Position numbers and translations under genes: made by a program. From NCBI GenBank assembly GCA_026399195.1, contig JAPLRK010000058.1, positions 1 to 50,373 of the forward strand: a stretch of 50,373 nucleotides of DNA, in the 5' to 3' direction. Each line of letters opens with the position of its first letter. Position 1 is the first letter of the stretch. Source of the stretch: Legionellales bacterium (lineage in GTDB: Bacteria; Pseudomonadota; Gammaproteobacteria; Legionellales; Legionellaceae). The notes under the pieces were generated by a model. It saw nothing but the letters and a program-made list of their open reading frames with translations. It was not told the DNA's origin and ran no database searches. Of the stretch, positions 27,501-36,444 are shown in pieces.

Positions 27501-28170
27501 AGAGGCACATCTGCTGCAAGGGTAAAAAGGCTGGATCCATATCCCCAGTGTTGATGATGTCTCCTGTTTCACTGACCGTCCAATCCACAAAACATTTTTC
27601 CACCCGAGAGGGATCATAGGTTTCAACGTTTACCTCTCGCTGAACCAACATTTCGACTTCGACTTGAACCTCGACCTGTTGCTCCTGTTGAACTTCCACC
27701 TGTACCGCCATTTCACCTTTACGACTCACCTGGTGTGTAGCACACGCTCCAGGCTTGAGCGCCATCGCAACTACGTTTCCCATAGCCTCTTGCATCTGCT
27801 GGATAACTTGTGGCGCAATCGTTTCTTCGCCTGTCTTTACTAGCAAACGTTTCCAATCCTCCAACAAATTCGTCTGCAACTCCTGCAACAGATCCTCGGT
27901 TTTCCGTGTTTCATCTATGCCACCATAACGTTTGAAGAAATCCTTCTCTTCTTCAAAAAAGTAGGTATGCACTTGTTGTAAGAAGGTGTGTTTCTTCAAC
28001 GTTTCGCTTTCTGGGATGCTCAGTAGGCGTTGTTTAAAATCGTCACGAATCATATTTTTCATACGCATGAGGGTCGCGCTGAAATTGTCTTGTTGCAATT
28101 GAGCCTTCTCATGAGTCACCATTTGCGTTAACAAAGTATCCAAGGCCTCCCATTTCATAGCCTTGGGCAC
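24532..28170 (-). CDS. 1212-residue alpha-solenoid protein, likely C-terminal part of a split giant DUF3638-type protein
   Basis: No named function. The N-terminal 150 residues are helical (LQQDNFSATLMRMKNMIRDDF). Residues about 155-183 are a striking low-complexity stretch of alternating V, E and Q (QVEVQQEQQVEVQVEVEM). A possible beta-rich region follows (VGMFLKPVHAMLFIKEGEKL, about 265-290). Most of the rest, about 450-950, is a repeated helical array with units such as MIVNHPNASVTVLRRMLSQD and LLLVHPDRNKLQVDELL, resembling HEAT or leucine-rich-variant repeats. The C-terminus is helical and charged. The annotated start is a GTG with no ribosome binding site; an ATG four codons on (28158) is also poor. 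The same frame is open upstream to just after the stop of the 2690-residue gene and reads GNQTIDIIVPKAM, which looks like the family continuation of that protein. Confidence 0.65.
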   Translation of the reverse strand: MPKAMKWEALDTLLTQMVTHEKAQLQQDNFSATLMRMKNMIRDDFKQRLLSIPESETLKKHTFLQQVHTYFFEEEKDFFKRYGGIDETRKTEDLLQELQTNLLEDWKRLLVKTGEETIAPQVIQQMQEAMGNVVAMALKPGACATHQVSRKGEMAVQVEVQQEQQVEVQVEVEMLVQREVNVETYDPSRVEKCFVDWTVSETGDIINTGDMDPAFLPLQQMCLSEDIKTPNFSIDIVASQNYHTTYEGQTKRVGMFLKPVHAMLFIKEGEKLKCILLTQKECDHLCANRSVGATWWITTTQHTTLSGKPPAAIRDNPTYQSMIEQIRFFNGEFQLLLRRDSTLSWLEEDTQDKLAYFKKHLQPCREVLSADASALYNYFLLSQQLLITVAKTPWEDRTQCDLASIYRGSGESNIREYKAIAAAFQATTLHWQEVLDCTEYCQKYHVPTAGAGYLRRYMVQLGALNALVSCFKIMDFTGVSEDIKQSLIALSPELETLLPPAHPTEKQAYDLVCFLLQRLPMCSGHPDLLRVMASNPLFYSDVNLPKPFVSDMLLAMATQSFTPKDKYLEVMTKVAGQVISSNILQAFLADRSLSLPLLLELIASYELNEKHMELIIKRTSDLGSQALFDLLVSKLQTARSVQALKAHPMYARMTLEQVQHLMNTTEQDEMITEYLQHPRVDEATKRAVVEHKHIAEGSLAWIAESTTSYETLAPILQHQRMQEASVERDRVYLVMVTNAITPKETLVTLAPKLRDDASIVALLSREDMKVPDAIGDGIIRILIVNPNTSMAALLMIINKAYDKVAMSAILERADMNSLNDQNLSVFKCLVEHPTMQELSTLVRLIGLMKDSPAFPLELLERLSQTEGLSLETKTMIVNHPNASVTVLRRMLSQDENEAILKLLLVHPDRNKLQVDELLLQRFSPLLDRLKETQFFENDTSLDQWIASQQQKIGKMTNADEIALMERKFELQHELMNSPEVKAIASAMCQLERAGKHEELQKWQQLLREAPLEERQRMRIVSPSTWSFFSSSAVQKKEGDELLFSLRRLGMSSLKQQAKADWDHLFAECHRANPQIKKALLIAQIQYVIHHLEEKQESVQLPDPSVDAVVSSFKTLISHFEKGDKHQLQTAVSDVQSKMQAANKGPLVSKFRSFQGFLQILHDAWMAIKFWEAPEKRQTYFDKHKTKSHHLLIHLDERLMALSQEPRRDKSNE

Positions 28171-28195
28171 GATGATATCTATCGTTTGATTGCCT

Positions 28196-31100
28196 TCAAT
28201 CTCCTTGCTTCACATCTGTACCGACCGTATGCTCCTGATCGTAATAGGTAAAACGGCCATAGGGAGAACACCCGCCCAATTTATCCGTGATGTTGTCTGG
28301 ATCAGAGGAACCAATCACCACTGGCATTTGGCCCTCGATTTTGTCCTGAACTTTTAAGGCAGATAAAACCCCTTCATTAAAAAACAACACAAACTTCAAA
28401 GGTTCTGGATCTGAAAATTGAGAGGGATGCGCATGAATGTATCGAGCGAGATCTGCCGCAACGGTGATATTGCTCACTCCTTTAAAACTGGCACTGATGT
28501 CGATGATGGCCCGCGCCGTAGTTGGCTGCTCAGAGGGTGCCAACAAAGACTCGATGAAAGTCTTAGGTTTGTCAAAATCAATGCCGCGAATGAAAGGCTT
28601 CTTTTCTTCTATAGCCCGTACAACATATCCATCCGTACCCCGTCCAGACGCTTCCGAATAATGCAAGCGTTGGTGGAATGTAGAACGGTTCCATGGCGTG
28701 CCTGACATGCTTTGACAAGTTCGCAGCAAATCCACATGACTGTACGCATTACTGTGCAAAATGGTATCATTGGTTTTTATCGTGGGTAAGACGTGATCGT
28801 TCAAAACGGCATAAATCAGTGAGGGCTCTCGACCTAACACCTGAGCTATCTGTTGAATCTGCCCTTCATCATCTGGATTTAATTCACTGAGCTGAAGCGG
28901 CAGTCGCCCCTGAACCAACTGTCTAAAACGCTCTGCCATTGGGGTATCATCGAAACTTTTACAATGCAAAACACGAGCTTCATGATAACCCTCAGCCACC
29001 CAATCTTTGACGAGGATTCGAACCACATTGGCATCAACACCCGTGATCAATAACGACTGAATAGTATAATCTATCGTTTCTAAGGTGTTTCCAAATCGAC
29101 TTTGCTCATTGGGCACGTTGTTTGCAGAATACGGAATGGCCCGCAACCTATCCATAGGAGAGCTCACCTTTTTAGAAGGCCCGAAATGCTCGCCCTGGTG
29201 GCGTTTTAAGGTAAAGGGCAGCATGTTGGATATTTGCTCTTTGTAAAAAGCAATCTGTTGCTTCATCTCCAAGGTACCCTTTCGAATAAATCCGGGAACC
29301 GCCGTGCTCTCGCCTAAAAGATATGCTGTCAATTCGCTTTTCACATCCTCTCGTTCAAGCACCCTCCAATCCAATATCAACGCCTTCAGCGGGCTGTCTC
29401 CATGAGATATCAACTGCCGGACCAAAGCCTGCATGATGTTTTTCATGTTCAAGGGTTCAGTAAACTCATCACGACTGGCAATAGCCGCTTCCAAAGTGTA
29501 TGCCCCTGGCTTGACAGGTTTGAAATAGGCCCCAATATCCACCTGTTTGAAAAAACGATACATCTCAATGGCATGTTGGATGACAAAGGGTGGGAGAGGC
29601 GTCGGTTCGCCGATGGTGTAATTGAGTTGGGTCTTCAACAGTAGGCCCTGATGGACTTCATCTATGATCACATCCCCTCGATGCTTAACCAACGACACCA
29701 AGCGCTCAGCCCAGAGCACTCGATTTTTCCACTCTAAATGACCAAGCACATCACTTGTTTTTGGTTTTTCATTCAACAGCTCAATGTATTTCAATTCTAG
29801 AGATTGCAGTGCATCACCCGTGGTGACCACATACCGTTTGTTGACCATCACATCGGTTAATTCATGGAACAGTTGTTCTAGACGAAACGCTGTACAAGTA
29901 CTGTCACGATTGAATTCAAATAAATAGGCATCTTGATGAAACAAACTGGAGGACGTGGCTTTTAAATCCACATAATTGGTTCGTAATAAGGCTCGTGGGA
30001 CCTCAATCAATATCAAATGGGTGCCATCCGCTTTTTTCTGAGCCAACGCGGGTAAAATAACTTTAGATTTACCCCCGCCCATGATGATTTTTTCAATGCT
30101 TTCATCAAAAAGATCACCCTCTTTGTTCAAAAATCTGTCCAAAACTTCTTGTTGCTGGGCTCGCAGCAGTTTATCTTCATAAAATTGGAAAAGACTCAAG
30201 GTGGGATCTTTAACAACATCCACCCGATTCATACTGAACAAAGCCTGAGCCAAAACATAGCTCAGGCGTTGTTTGTCCTCATCGGTGGTCGCTTTTTTCA
30301 GCGCGGTCACTTGTGCTGTCACGCGTGTGCATTGTTGAAGTTGTATTCCTTCCGCGAGATACTGAACCAAGAGCGCATGCAACTCATTGATTTTTTGTGA
30401 AGAAAGTCCTGTTTCTTCGGCATAACGGCTTTGATCTGCATGAAAATACAAGGTCAATAGCCCATGGATATCCAACGCAGCCCGTTTACCAGAATGGATA
30501 TCCCCGACCCAAGCCTGTTTCAACACGGGATCATCAGGTCCAAGATTTCCCAAGGCCAAGATGTCTTTTTCCAAAGCCTCTTGAGTCTCTGTGAGTTGTG
30601 ATCCCTTCATCTCACTTATTTTTTCGATGTCATCCAAACGTTCCGGATCAGATAACTCTTGAGAAGCAAAAGCTTGCAAAGCTTTGAGTGAATTATATTT
30701 GGTACAACCTGCTTGATATTCCTCACGAGAAAACCCTTTCGTGTCCACATCCAAGGGCAACGCCACTCCTTCAGCTGATTGAAAGGCCGTTTCAAGGACC
30801 AACCAAGCATCGCGTCGCTTCACCCAAGCATCACTCAACCATTCTCTGACGCGCGGTTTCGTTTGAGTGGTGGAAACTTCAGGCCGAATCAAAACGGGGC
30901 GGGTGGGTGTTTTTTCCCAAAGATTGCTAGTGCTCTCCATCACACTCACGGTGTCATCGAAAAGGGCGGGAATAGCTACAGGCTCCAGATTCGGCAGACG
31001 ATGAGCGTACAAATTGACCTTCCATAGCGCATTCATCGTAGACTGAGGTAATTTTATCCTCTCATTCATCTGGATCTGATGATTAAAACGGATCTCTACT

Positions 31101-34100
31101 TCATCGCCTGCGTCAGATTTCAATGTTCCGCGGTCCAAAACATCTGCCTCGGCAGTTTCCGTATAACAGGCAATGCGTGCAAGAAGGTTACACAACATCG
31201 GCATATTCTCGGTCTCTTTTCCCAAGATTATTTTCCGATCTGCTATCAACACGGCACGGCAAAATGTCAGTAACGCTTGTTTTGAAGGGTGGTTGACCGT
31301 GAACGCTATGGACAATAATTCATTAAATTGTGACAGCATCATGACATCGGTAGTCTCCAAAGATAATGAAGCGACCAAGTCTTGATGAGTTTCAGGATGC
31401 AGTGGCTTATCAAACAGATTGAATCTGGGATCATTAAGCTCCTTTTGGAATTTATCGGAAAAGGCTTCAAGCTTGAGAGGCAGACCCGAGAATGGAAAAT
31501 AATGACTCACATACCGCAACCGGGACGTGGTCCGTGTGATGTCCTCATAGTTTTTAATAAACGTCTCAATCACCTCCAAACGCTGATTGGCATACCGATC
31601 AGGCGGCTTACCTGCCGCCGCCAGGGTTTGAACTTTTGCGCGAAGATCTGCCCATTCTTGACGTAAGATGTTCAAATGCAATTGCACTCGCTCATATCCC
31701 AAAGCACCCGGTTCCACAGACTTAAAGGGCTGTTTGCCATGATAATCATCCAATAAACTTTTGGTTTCTGCGTCTTTTAAAGTGAACGATGCGGGTAACT
31801 CACGTCGCAGGCCTTGGAGTTGAGTAAAAAGCTTATAGATTTTTGTCTGATAAGAGCTATAGAAATCTTGCGTGCTGTTGATGAATAATTGTTCATAACG
31901 ACCATTGTCCGTATCTTCAGGAGCACTTAAAGCCGGGCTCACTATTTTTTTATCCGTTCGTCTTGAAAATTGAGAAAGCAGGGCCAAAGCTTTTAATTTA
32001 CAAGCAACGTTTTGGGGATTAACAACGATGGCATCTTCGTTCTCTTTGTCATCATCCATCAAAGGATAGGGCATATATTCCACGATCCAATGCAGATATT
32101 TCAGCTCAGCGTAAGTCCCTTCAAGCCCACCCAAGCGCACCAGACACGCTTCTAACATCGCCCAGGCTTTCTCAGGTTGATTGGAACACAAATACACATA
32201 GGTAAGATAAAGCGCTTGCTCAGTGTTTGATGGTAGCGGCTCCCCATTTTCCATCTTCACGCGCATGACATGTTCCGATCCAGAATATTGCCAACTCAAG
32301 GCTCTTTTCATCAAATGGGGGGGGATTCTCCTCGAAATATCTTGCTTCAAATGACCATACTCTGTGGTGTTTGATCGCGTGAGGGAATGGATAAAAGGTT
32401 GAATAGCCAGCACACAGAACGTCTGTGTGTCATGTCGAAAGGTCAGCTGAGCCACGCCTTCACCTAAAGGAGGTGCCTCCTGATCATAAGTATAAGACAC
32501 CCCATCTTGCTCATAAATGAAATCGAAAGGCTCACCAGGACGAGTTCTTTGAACCTTCATTCGCATGCCAATGCGTGGCAAATCTACCAGATACTCCTCA
32601 GGATTTAACGCCCAAACCATGATGAAGGCAGGATCCTCAAAATGACTCAATCGTTGATGTATCCACGACTGATCTTGACACAGTTGGCCACGTCTATCCC
32701 CCTCAGGAAAATTGACCAAGCAACCTGTGTTCACATCGCCTCGACAGGTCACCTTGAGGTTCGCGTCTGCTACCAAGAAGGTCTGGTCGTCCACCGAACG
32801 CCAGATCGTCGACTCACGTTCATCAAACAAAAGAGGAAGCGGACCATCAACAAAATAAATAGGGTGCGGACCAACGCCGGTAATAGCACCGGAAGGAGCA
32901 TCTGAACTAAGGTTGAGAAATCCTACTTGCCAATACTGAGATTGAAGTTTTGTCCTTGGCGTTAACTCATACCAACTTTCCACAGCAGGTGACAGAGGAT
33001 CAGCCCATTTCTTTTGCACACGAAACCCCTCTCCTTCGCGAATGAATCGAAGTGAAACAGGAGGCTTCTCAACCAAGAACACCTTTTGATCAACCGAAGT
33101 GAAGCACAACACTTTATTTTGTAGACCAAAAGACTTCGTCACACGATGGGTCAAGATCTCTAATGGCGTCGTGGCATAAGCCATCTCCCCCTGAAACAGA
33201 AGACCCGTTTCTAAATTCAGGATATAGCTCTCTTTTCCATCGGTAACCGTATAGAGCGGGTAGGCTTTGGTCACCTTGGGAGCACTGTTGGCATCGAGGG
33301 TCACACCGAGAGAGCTCAACAGGTTCAATACCATGAAATTTGAAATATGCTCATCTTTCGTTTTCAGCTTTCGAACGAATTGATGCTTCAATTCATGGTA
33401 GTGAAAAGCACTATCCGTATCTAATTTACGCTTTCCCTGAGCATGGACTTGAAGATGAAAATGAGATTTTAACGCATCCGTCAGCTCATCAGCATCATCC
33501 ATGCCTTGTTGACTGAGCAAACTTTGAAAACGATAAAAATGGAGACTGGTCAGAATGGCTGGGTCTTTTTGAGTCGCGATGTGAACATTTAATTGATGAT
33601 GAAATGCTTGCAATCGAGCGTCAAAACGCGCTGGATCAAGCTTTGCTGCATATTGATACACGAGGGTTCCCAATCGAATGAAGAAGAGTGCATCTGCAGT
33701 GAATTGTGTGTTTTTTTGATTAAAATCCAAGCCATTTTCAATGAACCCGTCCAATAATTTAAAAAAATCAGGGGCATTATCAAGCAATTGGGTTTTCAAT
33801 AACCCAGGTTGGAACAAGTTTGCTTCAATATACACTTGCAGAGCCGGTTGATTTAATTTTTCCAAATGACGATGAAAGTAATCCAGCGTGAGAGGAATTT
33901 GGGTGTGTTTCGATTGTCTTAGGTGGTATAACTCACGATCTTCTAAATCTTGAACACCAAAGACATAGTTGCCTACATCCCAATTTCCTCCCCAAACCCT
34001 CGTTTCTGGGCTATCGCGAAGCACAACGCTAAGGTGCGCGAAACGGTTAGGAATCAACTGGATGTTGTTGTCACTGATCTCCTTTTTAGGGTGGACAAGC

Positions 34101-36268
34101 TGTATCGCATTCGCCGCCACAGATTTTTGTATCCCATACTTACTGCTCATGAGCGCATTGCTGATATGTATTGCAGCAATGGTTTGTCTCATCGTGGAGA
34201 CGATTTTTGGCCCGTCTTCCTTAATAGTGAACTCTAACCAAGATGTTCTGACATCAGGCTCAGGATGACTCTCTAAGCGACAAGTAGATCCACTGTATTG
34301 CGCCTCAAGAGCTCGTTGTAAATCAAATTTCAACAACAAGGGCGCAAACGTTGCGTCTTGACGAAGCTCCTCCATATTCCTACAAAAATAGTACATCGCT
34401 TCACAGTGATGATTATTGACGTTTTTGAGTTCGAGGGCTCGCTCTGTGCGCACCCGTTGCATACGGCCATAAAAATCCCGAAACAGCGCTGTTTCTTCAA
34501 AATATGGACTGTATTTCTTCTGATACAAGGCCTCTAATTGTTTCTTCAAAGCATCTTCTGAATCGATGATTCTTAAATAATATCCAATCAATTCTTCACT
34601 CGGATCATACTGGAAAACACTGCCTTTCCGAGGAAGCGAACGGCATGCTAAGGACACTTCTTTCCACCGTTCATCAAGCATTGGATCATGCGTTGCCATA
34701 TAAACAGAGTCATCGTTAATCTGTGAATACAACCCTGACACATAAGTACAGTATGCATTCCCTGTGGCAACAATGGGTCGATTGGCATTCACATGAGCCG
34801 TCACTGCTATCAAACCCACTTTCGCAACAAGCTGCCGCGGTAACACACTAGAAGCCCCGGCCAAAGCGTCCACGCTCAAAAAATACTCTGACTGAATTTT
34901 GTTTAATTTTTGAATAAACTCAAGAAATTTAGCATCCGTTGTGATCTCTGAATAGTAAGGCAACAAGCCAGCGGTCAAAGGTGTTGTCACCGGAAGATGG
35001 GTGATAAAGGCTTCCAAATGCTCAAACAGGGTCTGAAATTGCGCCTTTCCACGCCACGCCGCACATTGTGCAATAAGTTTATCCATGTTGGATAATAAGT
35101 CTTTTCCCCCAGCAATGGGCAGAACGGGCTCTGCATCGTCACGCTTATAAGCACTAACGTCAGGAAGCCTCACAGGCAAGGGTTGCACAAAACGGAGCTG
35201 ACGCCGCGTGTCGAGAGCATTCTCCGGTCCCCTCACCCTTCTAGCTGGAAGCGACTCTAAAGCAAAACGCCTCAACTCCTCTAAATAACCCACAAGCTTT
35301 CGTGTTTCACGTGCTTTTTCTTTATAAGAAAATAATTCTTCTGGGGGGGAGCTGACAGGCTCCTTGGTCTTTTTCAAATTGAGCAAACGCAATTGGTGAC
35401 GAATGGCTTTTTCAACTGGAGCTCGCAATTTTGATTGTTGTAATCCGTCCTCCTGATGCAAAACGTGCCAATAGTCCTCCAAAGAGCGTGCCTTGAAATG
35501 GTAAATAAATCGTCGATAATCATCCTTTTCTGCAAAGCTTGATTTCATCATTTGATGCAACGAGCGCTCAGCACAAGTCCCTGACATTTGCCCTGCCGTG
35601 AAGGCACGATAGGTTTCATGCGGATCGATACAAACTTCCGCCCCCAAATGACCTTCCAACAATGGAAAAACCCCTTCGTATAAAAACTTGGCACTCATTG
35701 GCTGACGTTTGGGCGCGTTGAGGATCCTTGCTTCCATCGCTTTTTTCATGATCAAGCGAAAGTTCCTAGGATCCATTTTTTCTTTTGGAATTTTGTACGT
35801 TAACACCGGGTTATAAGTCAGTTTGTCTTTTTCATCCCGTTTGGCATGATATTGGATGCCTTCACCAGCATTATGAATGCGAAATAACGTGTTGCCCTCT
35901 GCATCTTTGGTGATTTGGTAGATCATCGCGTGACCGCCCTTGTCATCCATCCAGCCTCCAGGCACCAAAACAGCCTCACCTTTTTTCAAAAAGAGGGTAC
36001 GCTTGATGATAGCATCCGCTACTTTATCCAAATGCTTAGCATTTTTTGAATTGGCAACGCCTCGTTCATAATCCACAAGTTCCGTGCACGACCTTAATAA
36101 CTGTTGTATTTCTTCTGAAATAGCGCCTCCACTCCGAACAACATCTGCTACATGCTCTTTCAGGTAGGTGATGGTTGTCCCAAATTGCTCGCCTTGAAGC
36201 TTACTACCCTTTAAAAAAGCGTCATTATTGATGTGCACGAAGAGGCGTTCAGTCATTTTTATGGGCAT
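28196..36268 (-). CDS. 2690-residue protein with DUF3638/DUF3645-type ATPase and N-terminal papain-like candidate domain
   Basis: One of the largest proteins expected in such a genome. Near residues 100-245 is a conserved-looking block: PGGWMDDKGGHAMIYQI (His113), IHNAGEGIQYH (His141) and QMSGTCAERSLHQMMK (Cys232). The His-before-Cys order suggests a circularly permuted papain-like fold; this is inference. Residues about 400-1900 are long helical stretches with a beta-rich section near 1020-1350. The C-terminal 650 residues resemble DUF3638/DUF3645: P-loop IIMGGGKSKVILPALAQKKA (about 2055-2075), IEVPRALLRTNYVDL, YVVTTGDALQSLELKY, VIIDEVHQG (Walker B, about 2198), MSGTPWNRSTF (about 2520), and YYDQEHTVGTDVKQ. 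The protein stops two residues after VKQ, before the helicase motif VI that family members have. AGAAG precedes the ATG. Such proteins are known to me from eukaryotes and environmental chlamydiae. Confidence 0.75.
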   Translation of the reverse strand: MPIKMTERLFVHINNDAFLKGSKLQGEQFGTTITYLKEHVADVVRSGGAISEEIQQLLRSCTELVDYERGVANSKNAKHLDKVADAIIKRTLFLKKGEAVLVPGGWMDDKGGHAMIYQITKDAEGNTLFRIHNAGEGIQYHAKRDEKDKLTYNPVLTYKIPKEKMDPRNFRLIMKKAMEARILNAPKRQPMSAKFLYEGVFPLLEGHLGAEVCIDPHETYRAFTAGQMSGTCAERSLHQMMKSSFAEKDDYRRFIYHFKARSLEDYWHVLHQEDGLQQSKLRAPVEKAIRHQLRLLNLKKTKEPVSSPPEELFSYKEKARETRKLVGYLEELRRFALESLPARRVRGPENALDTRRQLRFVQPLPVRLPDVSAYKRDDAEPVLPIAGGKDLLSNMDKLIAQCAAWRGKAQFQTLFEHLEAFITHLPVTTPLTAGLLPYYSEITTDAKFLEFIQKLNKIQSEYFLSVDALAGASSVLPRQLVAKVGLIAVTAHVNANRPIVATGNAYCTYVSGLYSQINDDSVYMATHDPMLDERWKEVSLACRSLPRKGSVFQYDPSEELIGYYLRIIDSEDALKKQLEALYQKKYSPYFEETALFRDFYGRMQRVRTERALELKNVNNHHCEAMYYFCRNMEELRQDATFAPLLLKFDLQRALEAQYSGSTCRLESHPEPDVRTSWLEFTIKEDGPKIVSTMRQTIAAIHISNALMSSKYGIQKSVAANAIQLVHPKKEISDNNIQLIPNRFAHLSVVLRDSPETRVWGGNWDVGNYVFGVQDLEDRELYHLRQSKHTQIPLTLDYFHRHLEKLNQPALQVYIEANLFQPGLLKTQLLDNAPDFFKLLDGFIENGLDFNQKNTQFTADALFFIRLGTLVYQYAAKLDPARFDARLQAFHHQLNVHIATQKDPAILTSLHFYRFQSLLSQQGMDDADELTDALKSHFHLQVHAQGKRKLDTDSAFHYHELKHQFVRKLKTKDEHISNFMVLNLLSSLGVTLDANSAPKVTKAYPLYTVTDGKESYILNLETGLLFQGEMAYATTPLEILTHRVTKSFGLQNKVLCFTSVDQKVFLVEKPPVSLRFIREGEGFRVQKKWADPLSPAVESWYELTPRTKLQSQYWQVGFLNLSSDAPSGAITGVGPHPIYFVDGPLPLLFDERESTIWRSVDDQTFLVADANLKVTCRGDVNTGCLVNFPEGDRRGQLCQDQSWIHQRLSHFEDPAFIMVWALNPEEYLVDLPRIGMRMKVQRTRPGEPFDFIYEQDGVSYTYDQEAPPLGEGVAQLTFRHDTQTFCVLAIQPFIHSLTRSNTTEYGHLKQDISRRIPPHLMKRALSWQYSGSEHVMRVKMENGEPLPSNTEQALYLTYVYLCSNQPEKAWAMLEACLVRLGGLEGTYAELKYLHWIVEYMPYPLMDDDKENEDAIVVNPQNVACKLKALALLSQFSRRTDKKIVSPALSAPEDTDNGRYEQLFINSTQDFYSSYQTKIYKLFTQLQGLRRELPASFTLKDAETKSLLDDYHGKQPFKSVEPGALGYERVQLHLNILRQEWADLRAKVQTLAAAGKPPDRYANQRLEVIETFIKNYEDITRTTSRLRYVSHYFPFSGLPLKLEAFSDKFQKELNDPRFNLFDKPLHPETHQDLVASLSLETTDVMMLSQFNELLSIAFTVNHPSKQALLTFCRAVLIADRKIILGKETENMPMLCNLLARIACYTETAEADVLDRGTLKSDAGDEVEIRFNHQIQMNERIKLPQSTMNALWKVNLYAHRLPNLEPVAIPALFDDTVSVMESTSNLWEKTPTRPVLIRPEVSTTQTKPRVREWLSDAWVKRRDAWLVLETAFQSAEGVALPLDVDTKGFSREEYQAGCTKYNSLKALQAFASQELSDPERLDDIEKISEMKGSQLTETQEALEKDILALGNLGPDDPVLKQAWVGDIHSGKRAALDIHGLLTLYFHADQSRYAEETGLSSQKINELHALLVQYLAEGIQLQQCTRVTAQVTALKKATTDEDKQRLSYVLAQALFSMNRVDVVKDPTLSLFQFYEDKLLRAQQQEVLDRFLNKEGDLFDESIEKIIMGGGKSKVILPALAQKKADGTHLILIEVPRALLRTNYVDLKATSSSLFHQDAYLFEFNRDSTCTAFRLEQLFHELTDVMVNKRYVVTTGDALQSLELKYIELLNEKPKTSDVLGHLEWKNRVLWAERLVSLVKHRGDVIIDEVHQGLLLKTQLNYTIGEPTPLPPFVIQHAIEMYRFFKQVDIGAYFKPVKPGAYTLEAAIASRDEFTEPLNMKNIMQALVRQLISHGDSPLKALILDWRVLEREDVKSELTAYLLGESTAVPGFIRKGTLEMKQQIAFYKEQISNMLPFTLKRHQGEHFGPSKKVSSPMDRLRAIPYSANNVPNEQSRFGNTLETIDYTIQSLLITGVDANVVRILVKDWVAEGYHEARVLHCKSFDDTPMAERFRQLVQGRLPLQLSELNPDDEGQIQQIAQVLGREPSLIYAVLNDHVLPTIKTNDTILHSNAYSHVDLLRTCQSMSGTPWNRSTFHQRLHYSEASGRGTDGYVVRAIEEKKPFIRGIDFDKPKTFIESLLAPSEQPTTARAIIDISASFKGVSNITVAADLARYIHAHPSQFSDPEPLKFVLFFNEGVLSALKVQDKIEGQMPVVIGSSDPDNITDKLGGCSPYGRFTYYDQEHTVGTDVKQGD

Positions 36269-36317
36269 GGTAGATCTTCTTTTTTTTACATTGTGACTTA
36301 ATTATAGACCAATATGC

Positions 36318-36375
36318 TTGGGCCATGGACAGAATTGCATGCGTCTTTTTGCATGCGGTTTTGTCCAGAGTCCAA
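36318..36375. repeat. imperfect 25-base stem-loop between the giant gene and the BON gene
   Basis: Bases 36318-36342 and 36351-36375 are inverted copies (19 of 25 matched, with two further positions able to form G-U pairs), with perfect GCATGC at the inside and a TGGACA block in the middle. Loop GTCTTTTT. It recalls the palindromes at 11218 and 23207 in its TGGACA core but is less similar. Confidence 0.4.
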
Positions 36376-36409
36376 ATAAGTGGATCAACTGCTTTTTTCA
36401 GGATTATGG

Positions 36410-36415
36410 TATACT
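36410..36415 (+). promoter_or_regulatory. extended -10 element of the BON-domain gene
   Basis: TGGTATACT: a TATACT hexamer with a TGN extension directly before it, about 30 bases before the ATG at 36445. No clear -35, as expected for an extended -10 promoter. Confidence 0.45.
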
Positions 36416-36444
36416 TCTCCCACTTCCATTCATTTGAGGCCATC

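Noticed and set aside
31382-31666. Plus-strand open frames inside the giant genes (for example 31382-31666, 33950-34237)
   Set aside because: They are antisense shadows with no start signals or family features.
24532-36268. Interpretation of the giant genes as a Tc/RTX-type toxin or adhesin
   Set aside because: No YD/RHS repeats, no RTX glycine repeats, no signal peptide and no cadherin- or Ig-like repeats; the P-loop and YYDQ-HT-GTD motifs point to DUF3638-type proteins.
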